From Methylacidiphilales bacterium (GTDB lineage Bacteria; Verrucomicrobiota; Verrucomicrobiia; Methylacidiphilales; UBA1321): 64,000 bases of DNA. A program made the translations under genes and the position numbers. Below the pieces are notes generated by a model. It ran no database searches. It worked only from the letters and a program-made list of their open reading frames with translations, and had not been told where the DNA came from. The stretch is taken from positions 27,293-91,292 of the forward strand of contig JAJSLI010000021.1 in assembly GCA_021272315.1 (NCBI GenBank), given 5' to 3'. Below, piece by piece: positions 44,979 to 53,099 of the stretch (position 1 is the stretch's first letter; each line of letters opens with the position of its first letter).

Positions 44979-47576
44979 ATGCGCGCTCACCGTTCCATCC
45001 AATTTCGGTTTGCCTGCCTCGCTATTTTTGCTCTGGCGCTGACAACTCTGCCGTCGGCCCCGCTGCATGCCGACCTGATCTCGAGCCTATTCCAGTCGGG
45101 ACCGCAACGCCCCGCCGCCCCCGACGACGAGAAAAAGGCGCTGCACGACGCGGACCAATCGTACAAGGACGGCGCGTTCGACCTGTGCAACGACCGGGTG
45201 GCCGCTTTCCTCAAACAATATCCGAAATCGACGCTGGCGCCCGAGGCCGAATTGCTCCAAGCCCGCGCGCTTTACCAGCTCGGGCGTGACGACGAGGCGC
45301 TGGCGGCGCTTAACCTGCCGCCGGAACAGGTGCCGGCCTACCTCGCGGCGGACACCCTTTTTTGGCAGGCGGAAATCCTGCTCGACGCGGGCAAATGGCC
45401 CGACGCGGAACAAAAATATCGCGCGCTGCTCGCCCTGAAAGATACCGGCGGTCACGCCGATGCAGCAAACCTTGGGCTGGCGTGGGCGCTCTTCAAGGAA
45501 GGCAGGGAACCCGACGCGCTGGCGCTGATCCAGGCGCTGACCGGCGACAAGGAAAAGGCGAAATCGCCCGCGGGCCAGCAGGCGCAGTTGCTCTCGGCTA
45601 AAATCGCCCTGAGCAAGGGGCAGTTCAAGGAGGCCATCGACGGGCTGACCAATTTGCTGGCGACGAACCCCGCGGCGGGGCTCGCCTTTGAGGCGAATTA
45701 CTGGCTCGGCGAGACTTACCTGGCCAACAACCAGCCGGACCAGGCGGTGACGGCCTATGAAAATATTACAGGCGATCTGCAATCGAATTTAAAGCCGCAG
45801 GCTTTCCCGAAGACGCTGGTGGCGCAGGCCTGCCTTGGACTCGGGCGCGCGCTTCATGCCCTGCACCAGAACGACCAGGCTGAGCTGGCCTATGAGCAGG
45901 CCTATCAACTGACGGAAAACGAAACGACGCGCATGGACGCGTTCGTGGCGTTCCTGGAAAACGCGCGCTCGGCGGGGAAACTGCCGGAGGCGGTGGACAA
46001 GTTGCAGGATTTCGCCAAGAACTCGGCCCCGCCGGGAACCGCGGCGCCGGCGGCGCTTTTTGCGATAGGCTCCGTGCTGGCCGAGGACTATGAGCAGGAC
46101 AAGGCCATCGGAATTTTGGAATCGTTGCGCGTGGCCTATCCCAAGAGCGCCTGGATTCCCAAGGCCGATTATCAACTCGGTTTTCTCTACGCGCAGACGA
46201 ACAAACCGGACCAGGCGGTGAAGGCGTTGCAGGCCTGCATCGACGCAAACTCCGACCCCGTCCTGGTGCGGCAGGCGCGATTTGAACTGGGGAACATTCT
46301 CTTGCAGACGAAGGATTATGCCGGGGCGGCGGCGCAGTTCGGGCAGGTTTCCGACGGCACCGACGCGGCGGCGGAAAACGCGTCATATGATTTTCTCCTG
46401 ACCCAGGCCCATCTGGCCGGCATTGACGCCTTCATGAAGGTGGAAGCCGATTTCGAGAAACGCTTCCCCAAGAGCGGTCACCTGAAGGCCATCGCGAAGG
46501 TCAAGGCCACGTTGCTCGCCGACGCGGGCAGGATGGACGAGGCCAAGGCGGCCTGCCAGATCGCCATCGCGCAGCCGGGCGGCGGACCCGACCAGGAGGC
46601 CTTGCTCAAAACATTGTCCGACCTGCAGTACCAGACGAACGACCTCGCCGGAACCATTGCGACCTGCCAGCAGATCGTCACGCAGTTTCCGAACGATTCG
46701 CTCGACGCGGCGGTGCGGGGCATCCTCGTTTCCTACGAAATGAAGCAGTTGACGGACGACCAGGTGGAGCAATTGCTCGAGGCGCTGGTCCAGAAGTCCG
46801 GCAAAACACCGGCAGCGGCGGGAACCTGGTTCCAGCTTGGCGAATTTTATTTTTACCGGCAGGACTATGTGAAGGCACAAAACGCCTTCCAGCAACTGAT
46901 GGCGAATTACCCGGGCAGCGAAAACGCCGACCAGGCCAATTTCTTCGCCGGGAGCGCCGCCGCCGCGCACAAGGACTTCGCCGCCGCGCTGGCCCTGCTG
47001 GAAAAAGTGCCGGACGGCTCGGCCGTGAAGCCGGACGCGCGGCTTTTGGAGGCGCAGGTCTACCAGCAGCAACTTAATTTCCAGCAGGCGGCGGCGATGG
47101 CGGACACGGTGCTGGCCACGGAAAAGACGGGTCCCCGTTTCGTTGAGGCGAGCCTGCTCAAGGGGCAATGCCTCTTCGCGCTGGGGGCAAGCACTCCGTC
47201 AAATTACGCGCTGGCGCTGGCGGCGTTCGACCCGGTGGTGAAAAGCAAGGAGGCGACGATCGCGCAACGCAATGAGGCGGCGGTGCAGAGCGCGAAGTGC
47301 CTGGAAAAAATGGGCCGGTCGGACGAAGCGGAGGCGCTTTATCTCGACGTGCTCTACGGACGCACCGCGGGGGACGACGCGGCCTCGCCCGCCCCGCCCG
47401 AATTTTCGTGGCAGATCGAGGCTGGCTGGCAGGCGGCAAGCCTCCGCGAGGCGCGCAAGGACTGGCGGGGGGCGATCGAGATTTACCGGCGGATGGAGCA
47501 GATCGGCGGGGCGCACCAGCAACTCTTTCGTGACCTGCAGAACAAGCTGCGGCAGGACAACTATATTTACGAGTGA
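44979..47576 (+). CDS. Large secreted TPR-repeat protein
   Basis: 865 residues from the ATG at 44979; an upstream in-frame extension would run through hicA and is rejected. Signal peptide (FACLAIFALALTTLPSAPLHA). The mature part is a long array of tetratricopeptide-like repeats (for example YQLGRDDEALAALNLPPEQV, ANYWLGETYLANNQPDQAVT, DYQLGFLYAQTNKPDQAVKA, WFQLGEFYFYRQDYVKAQNA). Periplasmic or outer-membrane-associated scaffold, comparable to YbgF/BamD-type TPR proteins in style. Ends 10 bp into the convergent methyltransferase gene. Confidence 0.87.
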   Translation: MRAHRSIQFRFACLAIFALALTTLPSAPLHADLISSLFQSGPQRPAAPDDEKKALHDADQSYKDGAFDLCNDRVAAFLKQYPKSTLAPEAELLQARALYQLGRDDEALAALNLPPEQVPAYLAADTLFWQAEILLDAGKWPDAEQKYRALLALKDTGGHADAANLGLAWALFKEGREPDALALIQALTGDKEKAKSPAGQQAQLLSAKIALSKGQFKEAIDGLTNLLATNPAAGLAFEANYWLGETYLANNQPDQAVTAYENITGDLQSNLKPQAFPKTLVAQACLGLGRALHALHQNDQAELAYEQAYQLTENETTRMDAFVAFLENARSAGKLPEAVDKLQDFAKNSAPPGTAAPAALFAIGSVLAEDYEQDKAIGILESLRVAYPKSAWIPKADYQLGFLYAQTNKPDQAVKALQACIDANSDPVLVRQARFELGNILLQTKDYAGAAAQFGQVSDGTDAAAENASYDFLLTQAHLAGIDAFMKVEADFEKRFPKSGHLKAIAKVKATLLADAGRMDEAKAACQIAIAQPGGGPDQEALLKTLSDLQYQTNDLAGTIATCQQIVTQFPNDSLDAAVRGILVSYEMKQLTDDQVEQLLEALVQKSGKTPAAAGTWFQLGEFYFYRQDYVKAQNAFQQLMANYPGSENADQANFFAGSAAAAHKDFAAALALLEKVPDGSAVKPDARLLEAQVYQQQLNFQQAAAMADTVLATEKTGPRFVEASLLKGQCLFALGASTPSNYALALAAFDPVVKSKEATIAQRNEAAVQSAKCLEKMGRSDEAEALYLDVLYGRTAGDDAASPAPPEFSWQIEAGWQAASLREARKDWRGAIEIYRRMEQIGGAHQQLFRDLQNKLRQDNYIYE

Positions 47577-48325
47577 TCCGCCCCGCGCCGCCACACGCTG
47601 GCCTCGGCGATGCTCCATTGATATTTCCGGCGGTGCTCGCGAATGAGAAAGGCGAGGTCGAAGACGCGGTGCAATGAAAAGGCGGGAGCGAGGTGTTCCC
47701 GCAGCGCGGCGAGGGTCCCGCGTCCGCCGCCATCGAGCCATTTTTCGCGGGGCGTGTATTCTTCGAGCCAGGTGTAGGGTGAGGTGATGACGAGCCAGCC
47801 GCCCGGCGAGACCAGGTCCGGCATCCGCGCCAGGCACGCGGCGGGATTGGGCAGGCGATCGATGAGGTTGGCCATCAGGACAAGGTCGAACTTTCCCAGA
47901 TTGGCCCGAAGGGCGCAGGCGTTGCCGGTCTCGAAGGCGACCCGTTTCGTGCGCAGATCGGGCGGCAGTTCGAGATGGAGTTCGTCAACCGCGCCGCCTT
48001 CGCGCGGAACACGGATGACGGCGGCGCGTTCCGTTTGCATCCGTTGCGCGGCGGCGATGAAACGGGCGGAAAAGTCGAGGCCGATGACTTGGTCGAAGTG
48101 GCGGGCCAGTTCAAAGCTGGAACGGCCCACGGCGCAGCCGAGATCGAGGGCGCGGGCCTTTCGCTCTAGTTCGAGACCGGACAGCGCCTCCGTGACGCAG
48201 CGGACCGGAAATCCGCAGGCCGCGCGCGCGTCGGGCAGAAGCGGGCAAATCTGCTCGGGCGTGCCGTAGTGAAACAAGAGGTACTGCCCAAGCGCTGCAT
48301 CCGTTTCATAAAAACCGGTACTCAT
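47567..48325 (-). CDS. Putative 4-mercaptohistidine N1-methyltransferase (OvoA C-terminal type)
   Basis: 252 residues. The N-terminus YETDAALGQYLLFHYG is the hallmark of the methyltransferase domain found at the C-terminus of OvoA, the ovothiol enzyme. A SAM-binding motif ALDLGCAVGRSSFELAR and FDLVLMANLIDRLPNP follow, then SPYTWLEEYTPREKWLGG-like residues. Here it is a separate gene; the sulfoxide-synthase half is not in the window. It could complete ovothiol synthesis with a distant partner or methylate something else. Confidence 0.82.
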   Translation of the reverse strand: MSTGFYETDAALGQYLLFHYGTPEQICPLLPDARAACGFPVRCVTEALSGLELERKARALDLGCAVGRSSFELARHFDQVIGLDFSARFIAAAQRMQTERAAVIRVPREGGAVDELHLELPPDLRTKRVAFETGNACALRANLGKFDLVLMANLIDRLPNPAACLARMPDLVSPGGWLVITSPYTWLEEYTPREKWLDGGGRGTLAALREHLAPAFSLHRVFDLAFLIREHRRKYQWSIAEASVWRRGADHS

Positions 48326-48334
48326 GAGATAGAC

Positions 48335-49309
48335 TCAAGGGTTGATCTGTTTGAGCGCGTCGTTGAGGGGCCCGCCGACATTTTTTTGCCACACATCCAT
48401 GGCGAGAAAAAGGATCTTGATACCGACGATAAGGAGGATGAGAAAATAAAGGATCTTGGGGACCCACTGGGTCATCTGGTCCTGGGCGATTTTCCAAGAA
48501 CGGGCGGCCTCGGCCTCGAGGTTCTCGAAGGCGGCGTCGAGCGCGCCGGAAATCTCCCCGGTTTCGATGAAGTCGACCCAGTCGCTGGGCAACCGGCGCC
48601 ATCCCTGGACGAGGGCGGAGAGCTGGGCGCCTTCGCGCAGGGCCTGTTCCGCCTCCCGGGCAAGCTGCTCGCGCCCGGCGTAACCGGAGGCGCGCCACGC
48701 ATCGGCGGCGGCGTTGGGCATCGGGACGCCCGCGCCGTACTCGATCCGCAGCGCGGTGATCCAGCGATAGGCATAGGCGGTGGAGAAAGTGCGTCCGATG
48801 AGGGGCACGCGGAGCCAGAAGGCCTGCGCCGCTTCGCTTTGCCACGAGACGCGCAGGATCGTGTAGAGAATGAAGCCGATGCCGTAGAGCCAGGCGAAGC
48901 TCACGATGATATGGACGATGACAACAGGCCACGAACTCGAGACGAGTTCGATAAAGTCCCCGACCAGCACGGCGAGGTTGAGGACGATGAAGGGATAGTA
49001 GAGGTGACGGGTGATCGAGCCGAACATGTCGAGCTGGCGCGACCAGAAATCGGCGAGGTGCTGGTAAACCGAATCGAGGCGCGCGCTGCGCTCTCCCGCG
49101 GCGACGAGGTTGCACTCGAAGGGCGAGAAGCCGGCGGCGGTGAAGGCATCGCCGACCGGTTCGCCCGCGTTTATTTTTTGCCCGAGAATTCCGACTTCGC
49201 GGCCGGAGAAACGGTCTTTCAACCGTTCGAGGCTGCTGCGCAAAGGCACGCCCGCGCGGGCGAGGACGGCCAGTTGCTGGTAGAAGCGGATGCGATGACG
49301 CAGCGTCAC
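48335..49309 (-). CDS. Type II secretion F-domain membrane protein
   Basis: 324 residues with two T2SF domains: residues about 8-125 (FYQQLAVLARAGVPLRSSLERL, INAGEPVGDAF, ERSARLDSVYQHLADFW) and about 190-305 (RWITALRIEYGAGVPMPNA, DFIETGEISGALDAAFENL). Three to four membrane helices. GspF/PilC-type proteins are inner-membrane platform components of type II secretion or type IV pili. It stands alone without GspE/PilB. Starts 163 bp from the divergent NamZ gene. Confidence 0.86.
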   Translation of the reverse strand: MTLRHRIRFYQQLAVLARAGVPLRSSLERLKDRFSGREVGILGQKINAGEPVGDAFTAAGFSPFECNLVAAGERSARLDSVYQHLADFWSRQLDMFGSITRHLYYPFIVLNLAVLVGDFIELVSSSWPVVIVHIIVSFAWLYGIGFILYTILRVSWQSEAAQAFWLRVPLIGRTFSTAYAYRWITALRIEYGAGVPMPNAAADAWRASGYAGREQLAREAEQALREGAQLSALVQGWRRLPSDWVDFIETGEISGALDAAFENLEAEAARSWKIAQDQMTQWVPKILYFLILLIVGIKILFLAMDVWQKNVGGPLNDALKQINP

Positions 49310-49473
49310 CCTTTCAATCTACTGCCTGTTTTATGAATAGGCGAGGCGAGGATGCATTTGCGCCGGCCCGAGTCTCTCCGTGACAGCAGTTTCGATTTTT
49401 CGTATCCTGCGCGAGTCGGGGCGGGAAACGGCGCGGCGTCTGTCCGGGCCGGTTCCGGACGTGGCCCCGGCCC

Positions 49474-50784
49474 ATGCGGTCGATGAAATCGCGAAATTCA
49501 TTCTCAATCCTTGCGTTGGTGACCGGGTTGTTCCTGGTATTTGCCGGGAACGCGCGCGCGGCGGTGTCGCTCGGGATCGATGAGCTGGAAAAAACGCACT
49601 TCGCCGTGTTGCAGGGCAAACGGGTCGGACTGATCACGAATCCGTCAGGGGTTGACTCGAAGGGACGCTCCGCCATCGACGTCCTTTACCACGGGACCGG
49701 GTTCCAACTCGTGCGGCTGTTCGGTCCGGAGCACGGGATCTACGGCAAGGTGGGGGCTGGGCGCAGCGTGGAGGACACCCGCGACCCGCACACGGGACTT
49801 CGCGTGTGCTCGCTTTACGGCGATACGCGGCGCCCCACATCGGAAATGCTCGAGGGAATCGACACGCTGGTCTATGACGTGCAGGACCTCGGCTGCCGCT
49901 CCTACACCTTCATCAGCACGCTCGGCTACGTCATGGACGAGGCGTCAAAACGCAACATCGAAGTGGTCGTGCTCGACCGGCCCGATCCCCTCGGCGGCAT
50001 TCGCATCGAAGGGCCGCGGCTCGACGATTCGGTCAAGTCGTTCGTCGGGCTTTACGACATCCCCTACGTTTACGGCCTGACGCCGGGCGAGCTGGCCCAG
50101 TGGATCAACGTGAAATATTTGGACAAGCCGTGTCGGCTGGTCGTCGTGGCCATGCACGGCTGGACCCGCGGCATGGTGTGGGAAGACACCGGGCTCAAGT
50201 GGGTGCCGACCTCGCCCAACATCCCGACCATCGGCGCGGCGCGCGGCTACACCGCAACCGGTTTTCTCGGCGAAATCGGCATCGAGAGCGGTATCGGCAG
50301 CCCGGTCCCGTTCCAGGTCGTCGCGGGCAGCGACTGGGACCCGGCGCCGCTGGTGCGCCAGTTCAAAAATCTCCATATCCCGGGTGTGCGCGTGCTGCCC
50401 TACCACTACGTGTCCGAGGGAGGGCGCTGGGGAGGGTCGTCCTACAGCGGCGTTTACCTGCAGATCGACCCGCGCAACTCGGGCAACCTGACGGCGATCT
50501 CGTTGCAGGCGATTGAAATCCTGGAGCGGGAAATCGATGGCTTCTCCGCCTTCGGCCGCACCACGGCCGATGAGCGGGATATGTTCGCGAAAGTGACCGG
50601 GCAGGCGAATCTGCGCCACCAGTTGATCGCGGGCCGCCCCGTGAGCGATATTGTCCGCTCGTGGGACGCTGGCGTGGTGCGCTGGTCGCAGGAACGGCTG
50701 CCTTATCTGCTCTACGGCAACGCGCTCCCGAAGACCTCGAGCGCAACGGGCGTGATCGCGGCCAGCCCGGGCATCGCGCCCTAA
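49474..50784 (+). CDS. namZ: NamZ-family exo-beta-N-acetylmuramidase (DUF1343)
   Basis: 436 residues (or 433 from the ATG at 49483). Signal peptide SFSILALVTGLFLVFAGNARA. DUF1343 features: GKRVGLITNPSGVD, LFGPEHGIYG, VYDVQDLGCRSYTFISTLGYVMDEA, VLDRPDPLGG, and GIESGIGSPVPFQVVAG. Founding members remove N-acetylmuramic acid from peptidoglycan fragments. Likely periplasmic cell-wall recycling. A MITE begins right after its stop codon. Confidence 0.88.
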   Translation: MRSMKSRNSFSILALVTGLFLVFAGNARAAVSLGIDELEKTHFAVLQGKRVGLITNPSGVDSKGRSAIDVLYHGTGFQLVRLFGPEHGIYGKVGAGRSVEDTRDPHTGLRVCSLYGDTRRPTSEMLEGIDTLVYDVQDLGCRSYTFISTLGYVMDEASKRNIEVVVLDRPDPLGGIRIEGPRLDDSVKSFVGLYDIPYVYGLTPGELAQWINVKYLDKPCRLVVVAMHGWTRGMVWEDTGLKWVPTSPNIPTIGAARGYTATGFLGEIGIESGIGSPVPFQVVAGSDWDPAPLVRQFKNLHIPGVRVLPYHYVSEGGRWGGSSYSGVYLQIDPRNSGNLTAISLQAIEILEREIDGFSAFGRTTADERDMFAKVTGQANLRHQLIAGRPVSDIVRSWDAGVVRWSQERLPYLLYGNALPKTSSATGVIAASPGIAP

Positions 50785-50816
50785 GAGCTTGCTGAAAAGG
50801 CTCTTTTTTTATTTTA
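50784..50816 (+). terminator. Terminator for namZ, formed by MITE end
   Basis: AGAGC and GCTCT pair around the loop TTGCTGAAAAG and are followed by a run of T (TTTTTTTATTTT). Overlaps the stop codon of namZ and the left MITE end. Confidence 0.5.
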
Positions 50817-51001
50817 AAATCGGTCATCCCGAGCTTGTCGAGGGACCTCTAACTATTTTGCTTCAGGGGGTGTCTTTCGAGGGAATATGGAGAGATCCTT
50901 CGACAATTCTTCGACTTCGCTACGCTCGCTCAGAATGACGTTTAGCCAGCGGCGGTTTCACCGCCGGGAAAGGCAAGGATGACGGCCTTTTCAGCAAGCT
51001 C
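50785..51001. mobile_element. MITE-like element with 17-bp terminal inverted repeats
   Basis: The 217-bp element starts with GAGCTTGCTGAAAAGGC (50785-50801) and ends with its exact reverse complement GCCTTTTCAGCAAGCTC (50985-51001). It has no coding capacity. Its left end, with the preceding A and the following T-tract, also forms a terminator-like hairpin for the upstream gene. The 10-mer CGCGCCCTAA occurs directly left (50775-50784) and again at 51008-51017, a possible target duplication six bases off the right end. An inverted partial copy lies at 52954-53095. Confidence 0.75.
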
Positions 51002-51013
51002 CTGAAACGCGCC

Positions 51014-51787
51014 CTAATGCGCGGGCGGCTGGGAAGAATTCGTGCCGGCCTGGGCCGTTTGCGTTGACGCCAGCGGAGCCGCGGGCTTGGCCGGGGCGGG
51101 CGGCTTGGGTGGCTGGGCCGGCGGGCCGTTGGGCGAGGAAAATTCACGGTAAAGTGCCTCGCCCAACTGCATTTGGCGCTGCTTGAGAATCGGCTCGAAC
51201 TGCTTGGCGAGGTCCCGTTCCATCGGCAGGCGCTTGTTCCAGTATTCCTTTTCAAAACGGGCCTCCTGCTCCGGGGTCAGGGTAAGCAGGCCGAGATCGT
51301 GGGCCACCTTCTGGGCGACCTTCGCGCGGTAATCGCGAAAATCCTGGATGCGGGAGAGCATCATGGCCTCGTCCCTGAGGCTCATCTTGGTGAAGGGCGG
51401 CCACTTGCTGAGTTGGTCGCGAATCTGGTCGTCGGAGAGTGCGGCGAGCGCCTCGAGCTTTTCGCGGCTGGCCAGTTGGTCCTGGTTCGGCACCTTGATT
51501 TCGCCGACGTCGGGAAACGGCAGCATCCCCAGCCGCAGGGGATGGGCCACCTCGACCCCCTGCTGGAGGATGTTGCCGTAACGATTGTAGGGATCCTGCG
51601 GCGGCACCGGCGGAGCGGGCGCGCCCGGCTTGGTGGAAGCGGTGGCGGGTGGCGGTTTCACGTTCGCCGGCGGCGCGTTGGTCATCATCGAAGCGGACGG
51701 GTCGGCCATCAAACCCGGAAAGCCGGAAATGAGACATGCCGCCGCCGCCAGAAAAAACCGCAGGCTTAATACGAAGAATCTTGCCAT
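51014..51787 (-). CDS. Exported proline-rich protein of sigma operon (DUF3106-like helices)
   Basis: 257 residues from the ATG at 51785-51787 (signal peptide MARFFVLSLRFFLAAAACLI); longer in-frame starts fall inside the anti-sigma gene. Pro/Ala-rich ends enclose a charged helical core (EALAALSDDQIRDQLSKWPP, MMLSRIQDFRDYRAKVAQKV, TPEQEARFEKEYWNKRLPM) that recalls DUF3106-type helical proteins. Overlaps the anti-sigma gene by 22 bp, so it belongs to the ECF operon. Possibly a periplasmic sensor. Function not assigned. Confidence 0.7.
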   Translation of the reverse strand: MARFFVLSLRFFLAAAACLISGFPGLMADPSASMMTNAPPANVKPPPATASTKPGAPAPPVPPQDPYNRYGNILQQGVEVAHPLRLGMLPFPDVGEIKVPNQDQLASREKLEALAALSDDQIRDQLSKWPPFTKMSLRDEAMMLSRIQDFRDYRAKVAQKVAHDLGLLTLTPEQEARFEKEYWNKRLPMERDLAKQFEPILKQRQMQLGEALYREFSSPNGPPAQPPKPPAPAKPAAPLASTQTAQAGTNSSQPPAH

Positions 51788-52140
51788 GTCGAAGAAGTGG
51801 AGGAGGAATCGGAATCCGACCCCGGCCCGGCGGAGGCGACAACCTCGAACGCTTCCTGCACGTTCTTTTGGTCCTCGGCTCCTGCCGGATTGGGATGAGT
51901 TTGGGTCACCAGCAGCAAAGCGGCCAGGGATACGCCGATACCACCCCCGAGGGCCCAGCGCCAGACACGCCAGGCGGGCGCCAAGCCTTTTCCCAACCGC
52001 CGTTCGGCTTGGCGGCAACGCGCGAGAGTGCGCGCCGTAAACCAGCCGTCGGGCTCCGGTCGCGGGGCGCGGGCCAGCAACTGCCAGACGGGATCGTGGT
52101 CGTCCAGGCGGGGGTCATGATTGTCCGGGCTTGCCTTCAT
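51766..52140 (-). CDS. Putative anti-sigma factor
   Basis: 124 residues. A short cytoplasmic N-terminal part (WQLLARAPRPEPDGWFTART, then an Arg-rich helix), one membrane helix (WALGGGIGVSLAALLLVTQT, about 61-80), and a Ser-rich periplasmic tail. No zinc-binding HxxxCxxC motif is present. Called as anti-sigma from topology and its position 63 bp after an ECF sigma gene. Confidence 0.6.
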   Translation of the reverse strand: MKASPDNHDPRLDDHDPVWQLLARAPRPEPDGWFTARTLARCRQAERRLGKGLAPAWRVWRWALGGGIGVSLAALLLVTQTHPNPAGAEDQKNVQEAFEVVASAGPGSDSDSSSTSSTWQDSSY

Positions 52141-52203
52141 ACCGAATCAGACACCGGGGATTCTCCAAAGTTGCGCATTTATTTTCAGTTGGAATGAAGC
52201 AGG

Positions 52204-52848
52204 TTAGGTACCGATGTCGTTGTCAGTTTCAAGATAATCGCGCAGCGCGAGGCGAAGCGTTTCCCGCGCGCGGAAGAGAAGCGACTTCACGGCCGGCACG
52301 CTGGTTTTAAGTATTTCGGCGATCTCTTCGTAGGAAAATTCGTCGTAGCGGCGCAGGACGATGGCGAGCCGCTGCTGCTCGGGCAGCGCGAGGATCGCCG
52401 CGTCGATGGCGCGCAGCATCTCCGCCTGCAGGGCCGACTCGTCCGGCGTCTTGTTCACCGTGTCGGGCGCGTCGAAGCCGGGCGCGGACGGCTCATCCTC
52501 GGGCGGGTGAAGCGAAATGAAAGGCGCGCGGGAACGGCGCCGGTGCTCGTTGAAAACGAGATTGCGCACGATGGTAAACATCCAGGTCTTGAACTGCGCC
52601 GTGGCGCGATAGGACCCGGCGGCGCGGTAGACGCGGACGAAGGCCTGCTGGGCGAGGTCCTGTGCCTCGATGGGATCGCCCAGCATCTTCGCGATGGTGC
52701 CGTAGACCGCCCCCTGGTGCTTCTCGATCAATTCCCGCAACGCCTCCTCGTCGCCCAGGGCGATCAGGCGCATGAGACTCTTGTCATGGACATCGGACTC
52801 AACGGCCGCTTCACGCGCCGATGCGTCGTCTCGACTCTCCTGCTTCAT
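52204..52848 (-). CDS. ECF (RpoE-type) RNA polymerase sigma factor
   Basis: 214 residues from the ATG at 52846-52848. Region 2 has LRELIEKHQGAVYGTIAKML, AQDLAQQAFVRVYRAAGSYR and FKTWMFTIVRNLVFNEHRRR. Region 4 has ALPEQQRLAIVLRRYDEFSYEEIAEIL and VPAVKSLLFRARETLR. First gene of a three-gene operon with a membrane regulator and an exported protein, so a cell-envelope signal is likely. Confidence 0.92.
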   Translation of the reverse strand: MKQESRDDASAREAAVESDVHDKSLMRLIALGDEEALRELIEKHQGAVYGTIAKMLGDPIEAQDLAQQAFVRVYRAAGSYRATAQFKTWMFTIVRNLVFNEHRRRSRAPFISLHPPEDEPSAPGFDAPDTVNKTPDESALQAEMLRAIDAAILALPEQQRLAIVLRRYDEFSYEEIAEILKTSVPAVKSLLFRARETLRLALRDYLETDNDIGT

Positions 52849-52953
52849 CAGTTTCAAAGCCAAGCCGCGATCCTACCCCCATCGTCCGCTCAGAAGCGAG
52901 CAATCCCGCAAGAGCGGGACCGGGAAAAGGAACAGGCAATATGATGCGCTAGG

Positions 52954-53095
52954 GACTTGCTGAAAAAAGACGTCATCCTGAGCCTTTCCCGGCGGTGAAA
53001 CCGCCGCTAGCTAAACGTCATTCTGAGCGAGCGTAGCGAAGTCGAAAAATTGTCGAAGGATCTCACACCATTTTCTCGAAAGACACCCTCGGATA
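52954..53095 (-). mobile_element. Truncated inverted copy of the MITE
   Basis: Starts with ACTTGCTGAAAAAAG (degenerate left terminal repeat) and follows the reverse complement of 50863-51000 with about 90 percent identity by eye, including TTTCCCGGCGGTGAAACCGC and GAGCGAGCGTAGCGAAGTCG. The far end is lost; similarity stops at about 53095, beside the stop codon of the next gene. Confidence 0.65.
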
Positions 53096-53099
53096 TGCG

